Positions 18,107-27,410 of a stretch of 64,000 nt of DNA are shown here, in pieces; position 1 is the stretch's first letter, and every line of letters begins with the position of its first letter. Under the pieces are notes generated by a model. That model had not been told where the DNA came from. It saw only the letters and a program-made list of their open reading frames with translations, and did not search any database. The position numbers were made by a program, and so were the translations under genes. The DNA is from Streptomyces roseifaciens (GTDB taxonomy: Bacteria; Actinomycetota; Actinomycetes; Streptomycetales; Streptomycetaceae), in contig NZ_LNBE01000002.1 in assembly GCF_001445655.1 (NCBI RefSeq), positions 434,001 to 498,000 of the forward strand, written 5' to 3'.

Positions 18107-18658
18107 ATGCGCAGATCACTGTTCGGACGCCTCGGGCTGTCCGCCACTCTCGCCTCCGTCGTCGCCCTGCTGGGCCTGGCCCAGCCGGCCTCCGCCGCCG
18201 ACACCCCTCCGATGACCGTCACCGTCGACAAGGCGTCCGCGACGCCCGGCTCCACGGTGAGCATCACCCTCAAGTTCACCAACGACCAGTCCACGAACAC
18301 CCAGTTCGTGTACCAGTCCATACAGCCGACGTGGAGCACGTCGCAGGACCCCGCGCTGAAGTACGCGTTCGCCTCCTGCACCGGCGACGTGACCAGCTGC
18401 AACGTCACGGGCAAGCAGAGCGGCTCGATGAACTACGCCGTGCCGATCCTCCCCGGCGCCAGCCGCACCGTGACCCTGACCTACAACGTCGCCGCGGACT
18501 CGGCCTGCGGCCCGAGCCGCCGCATCGAGTTCTACACCTACCTGTACTACGAGTACCAGGGCGGCCAGGCCAAGAAGGACGGCGTCAACTCGGTCGGCAC
18601 CGACATCGCCTGCAACACGTCGGGGACCCTCGGGAAGGCAGCCGGCGCCGGGCACTGA
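18107..18658 (+). CDS. Secreted protein of unknown function
   Basis: A 183-residue exported protein. The ATG at 18107 gives a classic signal peptide: MRRSLFGRLG, then a hydrophobic core, then AQPASAAD with cleavage likely after ASA. The mature part starts PMTVTVDKASATPGSTVSIT, an Ig-like beta-sandwich opening as in DUF11/CARDB-type domains, and holds two Cys pairs (SCTGDVTSCNV, DSACGPS and DIACNTS), probably disulfides. No catalytic motif is seen. No clear ribosome binding site precedes the ATG. A strong bidirectional terminator follows. Confidence 0.75.
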   Translation: MRRSLFGRLGLSATLASVVALLGLAQPASAADTPPMTVTVDKASATPGSTVSITLKFTNDQSTNTQFVYQSIQPTWSTSQDPALKYAFASCTGDVTSCNVTGKQSGSMNYAVPILPGASRTVTLTYNVAADSACGPSRRIEFYTYLYYEYQGGQAKKDGVNSVGTDIACNTSGTLGKAAGAGH

Positions 18659-18695
18659 GCCACGCTGGACCCTCGCTGCACGAAGCCGTAGGTCC

Positions 18696-18726
18696 GGCCC
18701 GGCCAGGAGCGCGCCCTGGCCGGGCC
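18696..18726. terminator. Bidirectional stem-loop terminator
   Basis: GGCCCGGCCAGG (18696-18707) and CCTGGCCGGGCC (18715-18726) form a perfect 12 bp stem with a 7-base loop between the convergent secreted-protein and dienelactone hydrolase genes. Confidence 0.85.
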
Positions 18727-18783
18727 CGGGCGGGGCGCCGGCATCCGGTCGCCCGCCGGCCCTCCGCCGCCGGCCGGTCCGCG

Positions 18784-19521
18784 TCAGTCCGCGGCCAGGT
18801 GCTCCGCGAAGAACGCCTCGATGCGCCGCCACGCGTCCGCGGCCGACGCCGGCTCCGGGCCGATGCCCATGACCGCGCGCATCACCGGCCGCATCAGGAG
18901 CGGCACGTTGTCGGCGTGGTTGAAGAACGAGTGCCCGGCATCCGGGTAGACCTCGACGTCGTGGGGGACGCCCGCACGCTCCAGCGCATTCCGGAGCGGG
19001 TCCGCGTAGCCCCGGAAAGCCCGGTCCTTCGCACCGTAACTGGCGATCACCGGGCACGCGCCCCGCATCGCCGTCTCCAGGTCGTCCGGCGGCCGCCCGT
19101 AGTTGGCCGAGGCCGCGTCGTACCCGCCCCGGCCCGCCAGGACGAGCGCGAAGCCGCCGCCCATGCAGAACCCGATGACGCCGACCTTGCCCGTACAGCC
19201 GGGGTCGGCCAGCAGCCGCTGCCGGGCGGCCTCGATGTCCCCGTACACCGGGCCGCGGCCGGACATCAGCGACCGCATCGCCGGCACCAGGCAGCGGTAG
19301 GGGGACCGGCCGCGGTAGAGATCGGGCATCAGCGCCAGGTAACCCGCCTCGGCCATCCGCTCGTTGAGCCGGCGGTTGACCGCATCGGCGCCCGCCGCTT
19401 CGAAGAGGACGACCACGCCCGGCCGGGGTTCCTCCCCCGGGGGCCGCGCGAGGTGGCCATGAAGCCCGGGGGCCCCGCCGTACCGGACGCTGAGCTCCGA
19501 CAGATCAACGAGTTCGGCCAT
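18784..19521 (-). CDS. Dienelactone hydrolase family protein
   Basis: A 245-residue alpha/beta hydrolase. The nucleophile is the Cys of GVIGFCMGGGFAL, the acid is the Asp of ASYGAKDRAF, and the His is in DAGHSFFNHAD, the Cys-Asp-His triad of the dienelactone hydrolase family. The N-terminal half (RPGVVVLFEAAGADAVNRRL, GYLALMPDLYRG) is likewise typical. Members cleave lactones or esters; the physiological substrate here is unknown. It is a single gene ending at a shared terminator. Confidence 0.9.
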   Translation of the reverse strand: MAELVDLSELSVRYGGAPGLHGHLARPPGEEPRPGVVVLFEAAGADAVNRRLNERMAEAGYLALMPDLYRGRSPYRCLVPAMRSLMSGRGPVYGDIEAARQRLLADPGCTGKVGVIGFCMGGGFALVLAGRGGYDAASANYGRPPDDLETAMRGACPVIASYGAKDRAFRGYADPLRNALERAGVPHDVEVYPDAGHSFFNHADNVPLLMRPVMRAVMGIGPEPASAADAWRRIEAFFAEHLAAD

Positions 19522-19593
19522 CCCGCGACGTTACGCCGGGGGCCCTCGCCTGCGCCACCGAATACCGCCGCATCCGCAGTGCACGGCCCCCCG

Positions 19594-20712
19594 TCACCCC
19601 GCCCACGACGGCCGGACCCACGCGGACGGCGAGTCCGGCGCGGGGCCGTCCCCCTCGGGCGCGGGGTCCGGCAGGTCCAGGGCCCGCGCGGCGAGCCCCT
19701 CACGCGCCCGGTCGCGAACCCGGCCGCCGGTGGTGACGGCCACCGTCCACAGGGGCTCCAGCCGCGCGCCGCGCCGCGACTTGGCCCGGGAGGTGCCGAT
19801 GCCGAGGTGCACGGCACGGGCTCCCAGCTCGTGGGCGAGCCGGAGCGGTTCGTAGAACATCAGGCCGAAATAGCAGCCGCGCGTGCCGGGGCGGGACTCG
19901 TCGACGCCGATCAGCCGCACCCACAGCACGTCGCGGTAGTGGAAGACCAGGTGGCAGCCGACCGTGCGGCCCGCGAGCCGGGCCCGCACGACGTAGGCGC
20001 CGGGGAGCTCGGCGCAGCGGGCCAGATAGCGGGAGAAGCGCGAGCCGGGCCGGTCGTAGACGGAGCCGTACATGCGCTCGTGCAGCGCCAGCAGGTCGCC
20101 CGTGTCGTCGTCGGGGCCGGTCAGCGGGCGGGTGGAGAAGGCGACGCCCGCCATGGTGTACCGCCGCAGGTCGTCCTTCACCTGATTGCGGTGGGTCTTC
20201 TCCAGCCCGGCGAGGTAGCCGTCGAAGCCGGTGCCGGGAACGTCGAGCCAGGCGTCCCAGGCGATCAGGCCGGCCGGGTGGCCCGCCGTCTCGAAGGCCG
20301 CCGCCGGCCCGCTCGGCAGGTACGGCAGGAGGGCGGCCCCGGGCGCCGGCTCCCGCTCCCCGGGGGCCAGCAGGCCCTCGGCGACCTCGTCGGCCGGCAG
20401 CCGCTCCGGCCCGTAGCGCAGTTCGTTGAGGTAGCCCGTGCGGGGCCCGGCGACGACGCAGCGCTCGGCCGGGAGCCGCCCGTGGAGGAGGAAGCCCGGG
20501 TGGTAGCGCGCGGTCTGCACCGACGGGCCGTCGGTGAGCGGGGTCAGGGCCGCCGCGCGCTCCCGCGCGCACATCAGCAGCCAGCGGTAACGGTGGCCGT
20601 GCCCGTGCAGCAGCTCCAGCCAGGAGTCGCTGCTGTACAGGCCGCGCGCCGGGGCCAGGGGATGGCGCGCGGTCGCTTCCGGCAGTGATGCGTACGCGTA
20701 CGAGCCGATCAC
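19594..20712 (-). CDS. FemAB/GNAT-like acyltransferase
   Basis: A 372-residue protein. The GTG at 20712 is chosen because GGAAAGGA lies just upstream; the longer frame would overlap the cold-shock leader. The middle and C-terminal half contain EKTHRNQVKDDLRRYTMAG, AYVVRARLAGRTVGCHLVF and YEPLRLAHELGARAVHLGIG, which fit the GNAT fold of FemAB or BioF2-like acetyltransferases, the type that adds aminoacyl or acyl groups. The N-terminal ~150 residues are less typical. Substrate unknown. It is divergent from the cold-shock gene. Confidence 0.65.
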   Translation of the reverse strand: MIGSYAYASLPEATARHPLAPARGLYSSDSWLELLHGHGHRYRWLLMCARERAAALTPLTDGPSVQTARYHPGFLLHGRLPAERCVVAGPRTGYLNELRYGPERLPADEVAEGLLAPGEREPAPGAALLPYLPSGPAAAFETAGHPAGLIAWDAWLDVPGTGFDGYLAGLEKTHRNQVKDDLRRYTMAGVAFSTRPLTGPDDDTGDLLALHERMYGSVYDRPGSRFSRYLARCAELPGAYVVRARLAGRTVGCHLVFHYRDVLWVRLIGVDESRPGTRGCYFGLMFYEPLRLAHELGARAVHLGIGTSRAKSRRGARLEPLWTVAVTTGGRVRDRAREGLAARALDLPDPAPEGDGPAPDSPSAWVRPSWAG

Positions 20713-20787
20713 TTGGTCCTTTCCGCCGCTGCGGTCACGGACACCCGGAGCGCCGGCCGTCGCCGCCCGTCGCTCCCGGTCGTCGAA

Positions 20788-20883
20788 TATAGCGGGACTG
20801 CGCCGCCAAATGGGGCAAACGCGGACGGGAGACGGGAAGCGGCGGCTTTCCCTCCGAAGGGGTGAAGAGAGGGAAACGGAGGG
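20788..20883 (+). promoter_or_regulatory. Cold-shock gene leader with mutually exclusive hairpins
   Basis: A possible -10 (TATAGC, 20788-20793) precedes a leader of roughly 195 nt. Within it TTTCCCTC (20847-20854) pairs with GAGGGAAA (20869-20876), while CCCTCCG (20850-20856) pairs with CGGAGGG (20877-20883). The two hairpins share bases and cannot form together. Cold-shock genes are known for long leaders that refold with temperature; the start site here is inferred. Confidence 0.5.
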
Positions 20884-20995
20884 CATCTCCGCCCGTCGGG
20901 AGGGGAAAGGTGAGGGACCGGGCCGGCCGTGACCGGCCGCGGCCGGCGGGTGGAGCCCGCCGCGCCGTGCGAGAAGGACGAAGGACTGGAATCAC

Positions 20996-21199
20996 ATGGC
21001 AACAGGCAAGGTGAAGTGGTTCAACGCGGACAAGGGCTTCGGCTTCATCCAGCAGGACGACGGCGGCCCCGACGTGTTCGTCCACTTCTCGGCCATCCAG
21101 ACGCAGGGCTTCAAGGAACTGCACGAGGATGACCGCGTCTCCTACGACGTCACCCAGGGCCCCAAGGGGCCCCAGGCGGAGAACGTCGTCCGTGAGTGA
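20996..21199 (+). CDS. cspA: Cold-shock protein (CspA/ScoF family)
   Basis: A 67-residue OB-fold nucleic-acid-binding protein. RNP1 is KGFGFIQ and RNP2 is VFVHFSAI, both complete; the start [17 protein letters not shown] is the standard Streptomyces form. It acts as an RNA chaperone or transcription antiterminator. It is monocistronic, with a long structured leader upstream and a small GGGGC-CGC-GCCCC hairpin (21200-21212) directly after the stop, shared with the convergent oxidoreductase gene. Confidence 0.96.
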   Translation: MATGKVKWFNADKGFGFIQQDDGGPDVFVHFSAIQTQGFKELHEDDRVSYDVTQGPKGPQAENVVRE

Positions 21200-21216
21200 G
21201 GGGCCGCGCCCCGGCC

Positions 21217-22224
21217 CTACCGGCCGTCTCCGGCGACCTTCAGCAGGACGCGTCCGAACGGGCGGTCCTCGATGAGGTGACGCTGCGCCCGGGCGGCCTC
21301 CTCCAGGGGGAACTCCCGGGCGACGACGGGGTCGAAGCGGCCCTCGGCCAGCCAGCCGGTCACCGTGCGACGTGCCGCGGCCGCCGTCGCGGGCGGGAAC
21401 ATGTCGAACATGTAGCCGTGGACCCGCGTGGTCCGCCAGATCAGGTCCGTCACGTCGACGGTGCCGCGCGTGCCTCCGGCGTAGCCCACGGAGACGTAGT
21501 TCCCGCCCCGGGACAGGCAGGCGAGGGCGTCGCCCAGCAGGGGCCCGGCGACGCCGTCGACGACCACGTCCACGCCCTTGCCGCCGGTCAGGCGCGCGAC
21601 GCCCGCGCGCAGGGTCTCGCGGGAGAGGTCCACGACGTGGTCGAAGCCGGCCGCGCGGGCCTGCTCGGCCTTGGCTGTGCTGCCGGCCGTGGAGATCACC
21701 AGGGACGCCCCCAGCTCGGCGGCCACCTGGGCGGTGCCCATGCCCACCGCCCCGCCGATGCCCGGGGCGAGCACGCTCTGCCCCGGCCGGATCCGGGCCA
21801 GCTCGGTCAGGGCGAGGTAGGCGGTGACGTGCCCGGCGCCCGCCTGCAGCGCGGCCATCTGCCGGTCCGTCACCCCGTCGGGCACGGGCGACAGGGCGCC
21901 GGGGTGCTCCGCGACGTACTCGCGCCATGTGCCGTCCACGCTCAGGCCGCGGCCCTGCCCGGTGACGGCCACCCGGGCGCCCGCGGCCAGCCCCGACGTG
22001 CCCGGGTCGGCCACCACGCCGACGGCCGCTCCGCCGGGGACGATCGGCAGCGGCTTGTGCAGGTCCGGCGACATCCGCCCCGCGCGGACGGTGTCGTCCA
22101 GCGGGCTGACCGTGCCGTAGGTGATGCGGACCAGGGCCTGCCCCGGCTCCGGCTCGGGCACCGGCAGGTCGACCAGCCGGAGTTCGTCGTAGCCGCCGTG
22201 GTTGCCGTACTGGATCGCGCGCAT
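21217..22224 (-). CDS. Zinc-independent quinone oxidoreductase-like MDR protein
   Basis: A 335-residue medium-chain dehydrogenase/reductase. It starts MRAIQYGNHGGYDELRLVDL and has the NADPH-binding segment VLAPGIGGAVGMGTAQVAAE and the DVVVDGVAGPLLGDALACL stretch of the quinone oxidoreductase (QOR) branch; no Cys set for structural zinc is present. It probably reduces quinones or activated alkenes with NADPH. The upstream Rrf2-type gene is 42 bp away on the same strand and most likely controls it, a pairing known from HypR- and YwnA-like quinone or disulfide stress systems. Confidence 0.88.
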   Translation of the reverse strand: MRAIQYGNHGGYDELRLVDLPVPEPEPGQALVRITYGTVSPLDDTVRAGRMSPDLHKPLPIVPGGAAVGVVADPGTSGLAAGARVAVTGQGRGLSVDGTWREYVAEHPGALSPVPDGVTDRQMAALQAGAGHVTAYLALTELARIRPGQSVLAPGIGGAVGMGTAQVAAELGASLVISTAGSTAKAEQARAAGFDHVVDLSRETLRAGVARLTGGKGVDVVVDGVAGPLLGDALACLSRGGNYVSVGYAGGTRGTVDVTDLIWRTTRVHGYMFDMFPPATAAAARRTVTGWLAEGRFDPVVAREFPLEEAARAQRHLIEDRPFGRVLLKVAGDGR

Positions 22225-22266
22225 GGGTCTCCCTGGTCCGTTCGTGTGCGGCCGGTGCTCCGGCCC

Positions 22267-22704
22267 TCAGCCGGCCCGGCCGGCCAGCGTGCCCCGCAGG
22301 ACGTCGGCGATCGAGGTGCCGCCGAGGGCGCCGCGCACGGCCGCCTCGGCCCCGTCGTAGACCTCTTCCAGGGCCGGCCGGATGCCCGCGCCGATCGGGC
22401 ACTTCTGGTTGGGCTCCGCCCGGTGGAGGGCGAACAAGGGCTCGGTCTCCACCGCCCGGTAGACGTCCAGCAGGGTGATGGCGTCCGCCTCGTGCAGCAG
22501 CCGCCAGCCCGCGCCGGCCCCGTGCAGGGCCTCCACCAGGCCGGCCCTGCGCAGCTCGCCCAGGCTCCGCCGGATGACCACCGGGTTGGTGTTGACGCTG
22601 TCGGCGATCTGATCCGACGTCACCACGTCCCGGCCGCGGCCCTTCACGAGTGCCATCCAGGTCAGCACGTGGACGGCCACGGTGAGCCTGCTGTTCGCGG
22701 CCAT
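22267..22704 (-). CDS. Rrf2-family transcriptional regulator
   Basis: A 145-residue winged-helix regulator. The HTH spans VVTSDQIADSVNTNPVVIRR followed by SLGELRRAGLVEA. Only one Cys is present (QKCPIGAG), in place of the three-Cys set that holds an Fe-S cluster in IscR or NsrR, so it more likely senses oxidants or electrophiles through that thiol. It is co-directional with the quinone oxidoreductase gene, and a perfect palindrome overlaps its own promoter, suggesting autorepression and control of both genes. Confidence 0.9.
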   Translation of the reverse strand: MAANSRLTVAVHVLTWMALVKGRGRDVVTSDQIADSVNTNPVVIRRSLGELRRAGLVEALHGAGAGWRLLHEADAITLLDVYRAVETEPLFALHRAEPNQKCPIGAGIRPALEEVYDGAEAAVRGALGGTSIADVLRGTLAGRAG

Positions 22705-22746
22705 CGCATCCTCCTCGGTTCGTCGGGCGGTTCTCCGGGCGGCGGT

Positions 22747-22780
22747 GTAACTATTTCAGTTACGACACTGGGGTTGTCAA
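22747..22780 (-). promoter_or_regulatory. Rrf2 promoter with overlapping operator
   Basis: On the minus strand TTGACA (22780-22775) is followed after 17 bp by GAAATA (22757-22752), a plausible -35/-10 pair. The -10 sits inside GTAACT-N5-AGTTAC (22747-22763), a perfect inverted repeat and one of the few AT-rich stretches nearby. Bound repressor would block polymerase directly. Confidence 0.75.
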
Positions 22781-22829
22781 GATCTTCTTCCGCCGGCCCC
22801 GGCTGCGCGCCCGCCCCGGAGCCCGCGCC

Positions 22830-24068
22830 TCACCGCCCCGCGGCCACCGCCATCCGGCGCACCGCGTCGGTGAGCACCTCGGGCGAGGCGGCGAAGTTCA
22901 GCCGCACGTGGCCCGCCCCGCCGGTGCCGAAGGGGAGGCCGCTGCTCAGCGCGACCCGGCCGCGCTCCAGGAAGACGGCCGCAGGGTCGTCGCCCAGCCC
23001 GAGCGCCCGGCAGTCCAGCCACGCCAGGTACGTGCCCTCCGGGCGCAGGTACCGGACGTCCGGCAGGTACTGCTCCAGCAGTTCGCCCAGCAGCCGCCGG
23101 TTCCCGTCCAGCGCCGTCAGGACGGCGTCGAGCCAGTCGCCGCCGTCCCGCAGCACCGCGGTGTGCGCCACGACCCCGAAGTGGCTGGGGCCGTGGCCGA
23201 CGATCTGGGGCAGCCGGGCCAGGTCGTCCGCCGCGGCCGGGCCCGCGACGGCCACGGCCGCCTTGAGGCCCGCCAGGTTCCAGGCCTTGGAGGCGGACAG
23301 CAGGCAGAAGGCGTCCTCCGCACCGGGCACCGACAGATACGGCACGTACTCCGCGCCGGGCAGCACCAGCGGGGCGTGGATCTCGTCGGCGACGACGCGT
23401 ATCCCGTAGGCGTTCGCGAGCTCCGCCACCGCCGTCAGCTCGGCGCGGGTGTGCACCGTGCCGGTCGGGTTGTGCGGGTTGCACAGCAGGTACGCGGCAC
23501 GCCGCCCGCCCGCCGTCGCCCGCCGGAACGCGGCCTCCAGGGCGCTCGTGCGCAGCCGCCCGTCCGCGCCCAGCGGCGCCTCGACCACGCGCCGGTCCTC
23601 GTGCTCCACGAACCCGAAGAACGGCGGGTACACGGGAGGGCTGACGACGACCGCGTCGCCCGGCCCGGTCACCAGCTTCAGCATCTCGACCGAGCCGCGC
23701 ATCACGTCCGCGACGGTCGCCGTCCGCTCCGGCACCACGCCGTCCCAGCCCCAGCGCTTCCTGGCGAAGGAGTCCAGGGCCTCGGCGTACCCCGAACCGG
23801 AGGGGTATCCCGTGTCGCCCAGGGCGAGCGCACCGGTCAGGGCCCGCGTCACCGCGCCGGCCGGCATCGCATCCATCTCGGCCACCCACAGCGGCAGGAC
23901 GTCCGGCGGATAGGTGCGCCACTTCGCGCTCGTACGGCGCCGCAGTTCACCGAGGGAGAGCCGGCGCAGGGGGTTGCCCTCCTCGCCGGGCGCGGGGGCA
24001 CCGGATGCCGGGGCACCGGATGCGGGGACATCGGACGCGCGGGCTTCGGACACGCAGTCATCGGACAT
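22830..24068 (-). CDS. MalY/PatB-like PLP-dependent C-S lyase or aminotransferase
   Basis: A fold-type I PLP enzyme of about 412 residues. Typical blocks are [58 protein letters not shown] and [12 protein letters not shown], in which the Lys binds PLP. The MalY/PatB group includes cystathionine beta-lyases, so sulfur amino acid breakdown is the best guess. The start is uncertain: ATG at 24068 is used, with others upstream at 24077 and 24113 and no clear ribosome binding site. The N-terminus has a small repeat ([13 protein letters not shown]) before the domain. Confidence 0.85.
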   Translation of the reverse strand: MSDDCVSEARASDVPASGAPASGAPAPGEEGNPLRRLSLGELRRRTSAKWRTYPPDVLPLWVAEMDAMPAGAVTRALTGALALGDTGYPSGSGYAEALDSFARKRWGWDGVVPERTATVADVMRGSVEMLKLVTGPGDAVVVSPPVYPPFFGFVEHEDRRVVEAPLGADGRLRTSALEAAFRRATAGGRRAAYLLCNPHNPTGTVHTRAELTAVAELANAYGIRVVADEIHAPLVLPGAEYVPYLSVPGAEDAFCLLSASKAWNLAGLKAAVAVAGPAAADDLARLPQIVGHGPSHFGVVAHTAVLRDGGDWLDAVLTALDGNRRLLGELLEQYLPDVRYLRPEGTYLAWLDCRALGLGDDPAAVFLERGRVALSSGLPFGTGGAGHVRLNFAASPEVLTDAVRRMAVAAGR

Positions 24069-24126
24069 GCAGATCATTGTCCGAACGCGGGGGCGGGGCC
24101 GGTAGTGGGGCATTCGAGCCGGGCGC

Positions 24127-26511
24127 TCACACCTCCGCCGCCCCGCTCTCCTGCCGCCCCGCCGCCCAGCCACGGTGCGCCGGCTGCCGCCCCGCGGGCT
24201 GCGCCGGAGGGGGCGTGTCCGGGACGTGCGGCACCTTCCGGCTCACGATCGCGCCCTGCTTCAGCGTCATCGGCTCCCCGTAGTGCGTGACTTCCAGGGC
24301 GTCGCCGTCCACCAGCTCGTACGTCGCGGTCTGCCCGGTGATCTCGACGTGCAGCCGGCGCTGCAGCACCTGCACCGTGAACGCCAGCTGGCCCAGCTGC
24401 TCGGGGAGCCGCGGGGCGAAGCCGACCGACCCGTCACAGTGGCGCAGCCCGCCGAAGCCCGCGACCAGGGCGATCCACGTGCCCGCCAGCGAGGCGATGT
24501 GCAGGCCGTCGCGCGTGTTGCTCTCCAGGTCGGACAGGTCCATCATCGCGGCCTCGCCGAGGTAGTCGTACGCCAGCCGCAGCTGCCCCACCTCGGCCGC
24601 CATGACGGCCTGGACGCACGCGGACAGCGAGGAGTCGCGCACCGTGAGCGGCTCGTAGTAGGCGAAGTTGTTGGCCTTCTGCTCGTCGGTGAAGGCGTCC
24701 CCGCGCAGGTACATGGCCATGACCAGGTCCGCCTGCTTGATCACCTGCTTGCGGTAGATGTCGAAGTAGGGGAAGTGCAGCATCAGCGGGTACTGGTCGG
24801 GAGCGGTCCCGGCGAAGTCCCACGTCTGGTGGCCCGTGAAGCCGTTGGACTGCTCGTGGACGCCGAGCACCTCGTTGTACGGCAGGTTCATCCGCGCCGC
24901 CGCGTCCCGCCAGGCCGCCGTCTCCTCGTCGTCCACGCCGAAGCCCGCTGCGAGGTCCGGGTGGCGCTCGGCCGCGTCCGCCGCGGCCCGCAGGTTCTGC
25001 TGTGCCATCAGGTTCGTGTAGACGTTGTCGTCGGCGACGGCGCTGTACTCGTCCGGGCCCGTCACCCCGTCGATGTGGAACTGCCCCTGGTGGTCGTGGT
25101 GGCCCAGGGAGCGCCACAGCCGCGCCGTGTGGACCAGCAGCTCCAGGCCGACCTCCCGCTCGAAGGTGGTGTCGCCCGTGGCCAGCTGGTAGCGCACCAC
25201 GGCGTCCGCGATGTCGGCGTTGACGTGGAACGCCGCCGTGCCCGCCGGCCAGTAGGCCGAGCACTCGTCGCCGTTGAGGGTCCGCCAGGGGAACGCCGCG
25301 CCGTTCAGCCCCAGCTGCTGGGCCCGGTTGAGCGCGGCCGGCAGGGTGGCGTGGCGCCACCGCAGCGGCTGCGCCGCCGCCAGGGGCGCGGTGCACGTGA
25401 GCACCGGCAGGACGAAGGTCTCGGTGTCCCAGAAGCTGTGGCCGTCGTAGCCCGGGCCCGTCAGCCCCTTCGCGGCGATGGCCCGGCACTCCGCGCGCGC
25501 CCCCGCCTGCAGCACGTGGAACAGGGCGAACCGCACGGCCTGCTGGATCTCGGCGTCGCCGTCGACCTCGACGTCCGCCCGCTCCCAGAACTCCTGCAGG
25601 TACTGCTCCTGCTCGGCGCACAGCCCCCGCCAGCCGGTGCTCGTGGCGCCCGCCAGGGCCGCGTCCACCTGGTCGCGCATCGCCGGCAGCGAGCGGGTGC
25701 TCGACCAGCCGTAGGCGACGGTCTTCTCCAGCCGCAGCCGCTGCCCCGGCCGCAGCACCGTGGTGACGGTGTACCGGCTGAGGTCGGCGCTGCTCTTGGA
25801 GTACGACTTCGTCTCCTCGGGGCCGTCCACGGCGTGCACGGCGGCCGTCGCGACCCGCAGCCCGCTGCGCTGGGTCCGGTGCACCAGGCGCAGCACGCCC
25901 TCCTCGGCCGAGTGCTCCTCCGGGACGAGCGGCGACTCCAGCACCGCCGCCACCCGGGGGTCCCCGCCGACGCGGGGCAGCTGCTCGTTGGCCACCAGCT
26001 CCGACTGCAGGACGATCCGCGCCTCGCCGTCGACCGGCTCGACCTCGTAGGCGACGGCCGCGACCGCCCGCTGGGTGAAGGACACCAGCCGCGTCGAGCG
26101 CACCCGCACCGTCCGGCCGGAGGGCGACGTCCATTCCACGGTGCGGTGCAGCAGACCGGTGCGGAAGTCCAGCACCCGCTCGTGGTGCAGGAGCCGGCCG
26201 TAGCGCAGGTCGAAGGGCTCGTCGTCGACGAGCAGCCGGACCACCTTGCCGTTGGTGACGTCGATGACCGTCTGCCCCGACTCCGGATAGCCGTAACCGG
26301 CCTCCGCGTACGGCAGCGGGCGCAGCTCGTACACGCCGTTCAGATACGAGCCCGGCAGGCCGTGCGGCTCGCCCTCGTCCAGATTGCCGCGCCAGCCGAT
26401 GTGGCCGTTGGCCAGGGCGAAGACGGACTCGCTCTGCGGCAGCACCTCCAGGTTCAGCTCGGTCTCGCGCAGGCACCACGGCTCGACGGCATAGGCCGGA
26501 TGGGTGATCAC
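24127..26511 (-). CDS. GH65 family glycoside phosphorylase/hydrolase
   Basis: A 794-residue protein starting at the GTG that overlaps the HAD-gene stop. The order matches GH65: N-terminal beta-sandwich ([20 protein letters not shown]), a linker, the (alpha/alpha)6 barrel with [16 protein letters not shown], and the catalytic acid in [16 protein letters not shown]. Phosphorylases of this family split trehalose, maltose or kojibiose to beta-glucose 1-phosphate. Coupling to a beta-phosphoglucomutase-like HAD, which would convert that product to glucose 6-phosphate, supports phosphorolysis over hydrolysis. The exact disaccharide is not readable from sequence alone. Confidence 0.92.
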   Translation of the reverse strand: MITHPAYAVEPWCLRETELNLEVLPQSESVFALANGHIGWRGNLDEGEPHGLPGSYLNGVYELRPLPYAEAGYGYPESGQTVIDVTNGKVVRLLVDDEPFDLRYGRLLHHERVLDFRTGLLHRTVEWTSPSGRTVRVRSTRLVSFTQRAVAAVAYEVEPVDGEARIVLQSELVANEQLPRVGGDPRVAAVLESPLVPEEHSAEEGVLRLVHRTQRSGLRVATAAVHAVDGPEETKSYSKSSADLSRYTVTTVLRPGQRLRLEKTVAYGWSSTRSLPAMRDQVDAALAGATSTGWRGLCAEQEQYLQEFWERADVEVDGDAEIQQAVRFALFHVLQAGARAECRAIAAKGLTGPGYDGHSFWDTETFVLPVLTCTAPLAAAQPLRWRHATLPAALNRAQQLGLNGAAFPWRTLNGDECSAYWPAGTAAFHVNADIADAVVRYQLATGDTTFEREVGLELLVHTARLWRSLGHHDHQGQFHIDGVTGPDEYSAVADDNVYTNLMAQQNLRAAADAAERHPDLAAGFGVDDEETAAWRDAAARMNLPYNEVLGVHEQSNGFTGHQTWDFAGTAPDQYPLMLHFPYFDIYRKQVIKQADLVMAMYLRGDAFTDEQKANNFAYYEPLTVRDSSLSACVQAVMAAEVGQLRLAYDYLGEAAMMDLSDLESNTRDGLHIASLAGTWIALVAGFGGLRHCDGSVGFAPRLPEQLGQLAFTVQVLQRRLHVEITGQTATYELVDGDALEVTHYGEPMTLKQGAIVSRKVPHVPDTPPPAQPAGRQPAHRGWAAGRQESGAAEV

Positions 26512-27260
26512 GTGTGCTCGCCCGCCTCTCCCAGCAGCTGCTCCAGGTCCTGGACGACCACGTCCGCGCCGTGGCTGCGCAGGGCCTCGGCCTGGCCCAC
26601 GCGGTCGACGCCGACGACGTAGCCGAAGTCGCCCGCCCGGCCCGCCTCCATGCCCGCCAGCGCGTCCTCGTAGACGGCCGCCTGGGCCGGGGACACCCCG
26701 AGCTCCCGCGCCGCCTCCAGGAACGTGTCCGGGCGGGGCTTGCCGGGCAGCTTCCGCTCGGCGGCGACCACCCCGTCGATCCGCACCTCGAACAGGTCGT
26801 CGATGCCCGCCGCCACGAGCACGTCGTGGCAATTGGCGCTGGAGGAGACGACGGCCCGCCGCAGGCCGGCCGCGCGGGCGGCGTGCACGTAGCGCACCGA
26901 GCCCTCGAAGGCCTCCACGCCCATCTCCTTGATCTTCTCGAGGACGATCGCGTTCTTCCTGGTCCCGAGGCCCTGGACGGTGTCCCGCTCCGGCGGGTCG
27001 TCCGGACCTCCTTCGGGCAGGCGGATACCCCGCGACGCGAGGAAGGAACGCACGCCGTCGGCCCGGGGCATGCCGTCCACGTACCGGTCGTAGTCCTCCA
27101 CCGCGTCGAACGGGCGGAAGCCCTCCCCGTCCCGCGCTTCGAGGAACGCGTCGAACATCTCCTTCCAGGCGGCCGCGTGCACGGTCGCCGTCCGGGTGAG
27201 CACCCCGTCCAGGTCGAACAGACAGGCACGGATGGACTCGGGAAGGCCGAGGCTCGTCAT
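26508..27260 (-). CDS. HAD hydrolase, beta-phosphoglucomutase-like
   Basis: A 250-residue HAD-superfamily protein. Motif I is LFDLDGVLT with the nucleophile and acid Asp, motif II is AVVSSSANC, motif III includes KPRPDTF, and motif IV is VYEDALAGMEAG. The cap contains TATVHAAAWKEMF, with the His and Lys typical of beta-phosphoglucomutases. It is coupled by a 4-base overlap to the GH65 gene, so it probably isomerises the phosphorylase product. ATG 27260 is used; another in-frame ATG at 27302 lies beyond the palindrome at 27281. Confidence 0.9.
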   Translation of the reverse strand: MTSLGLPESIRACLFDLDGVLTRTATVHAAAWKEMFDAFLEARDGEGFRPFDAVEDYDRYVDGMPRADGVRSFLASRGIRLPEGGPDDPPERDTVQGLGTRKNAIVLEKIKEMGVEAFEGSVRYVHAARAAGLRRAVVSSSANCHDVLVAAGIDDLFEVRIDGVVAAERKLPGKPRPDTFLEAARELGVSPAQAAVYEDALAGMEAGRAGDFGYVVGVDRVGQAEALRSHGADVVVQDLEQLLGEAGEHT

Positions 27261-27280
27261 GCGGCCATGATGCCCCGTCG

Positions 27281-27298
27281 GCCGGGCGCGCGCCCGGC
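27281..27298. repeat. 18 bp perfect palindrome upstream of the HAD-GH65 operon
   Basis: GCCGGGCGCGCGCCCGGC lies 21 bp before the HAD start, in the divergent region. It might be an operator or simply a GC-rich hairpin. Confidence 0.6.
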
Positions 27299-27410
27299 GC
27301 ATACACTCGCTTGCGCCCGTCGCCCAGCAGCCGCTCCCGTCCACCCGAAGGCCGTGTACGCCCGGGCGGGCTGGTGCGGAGTGCTCCGTTCAGACCCGTA
27401 AAGTGATCAA

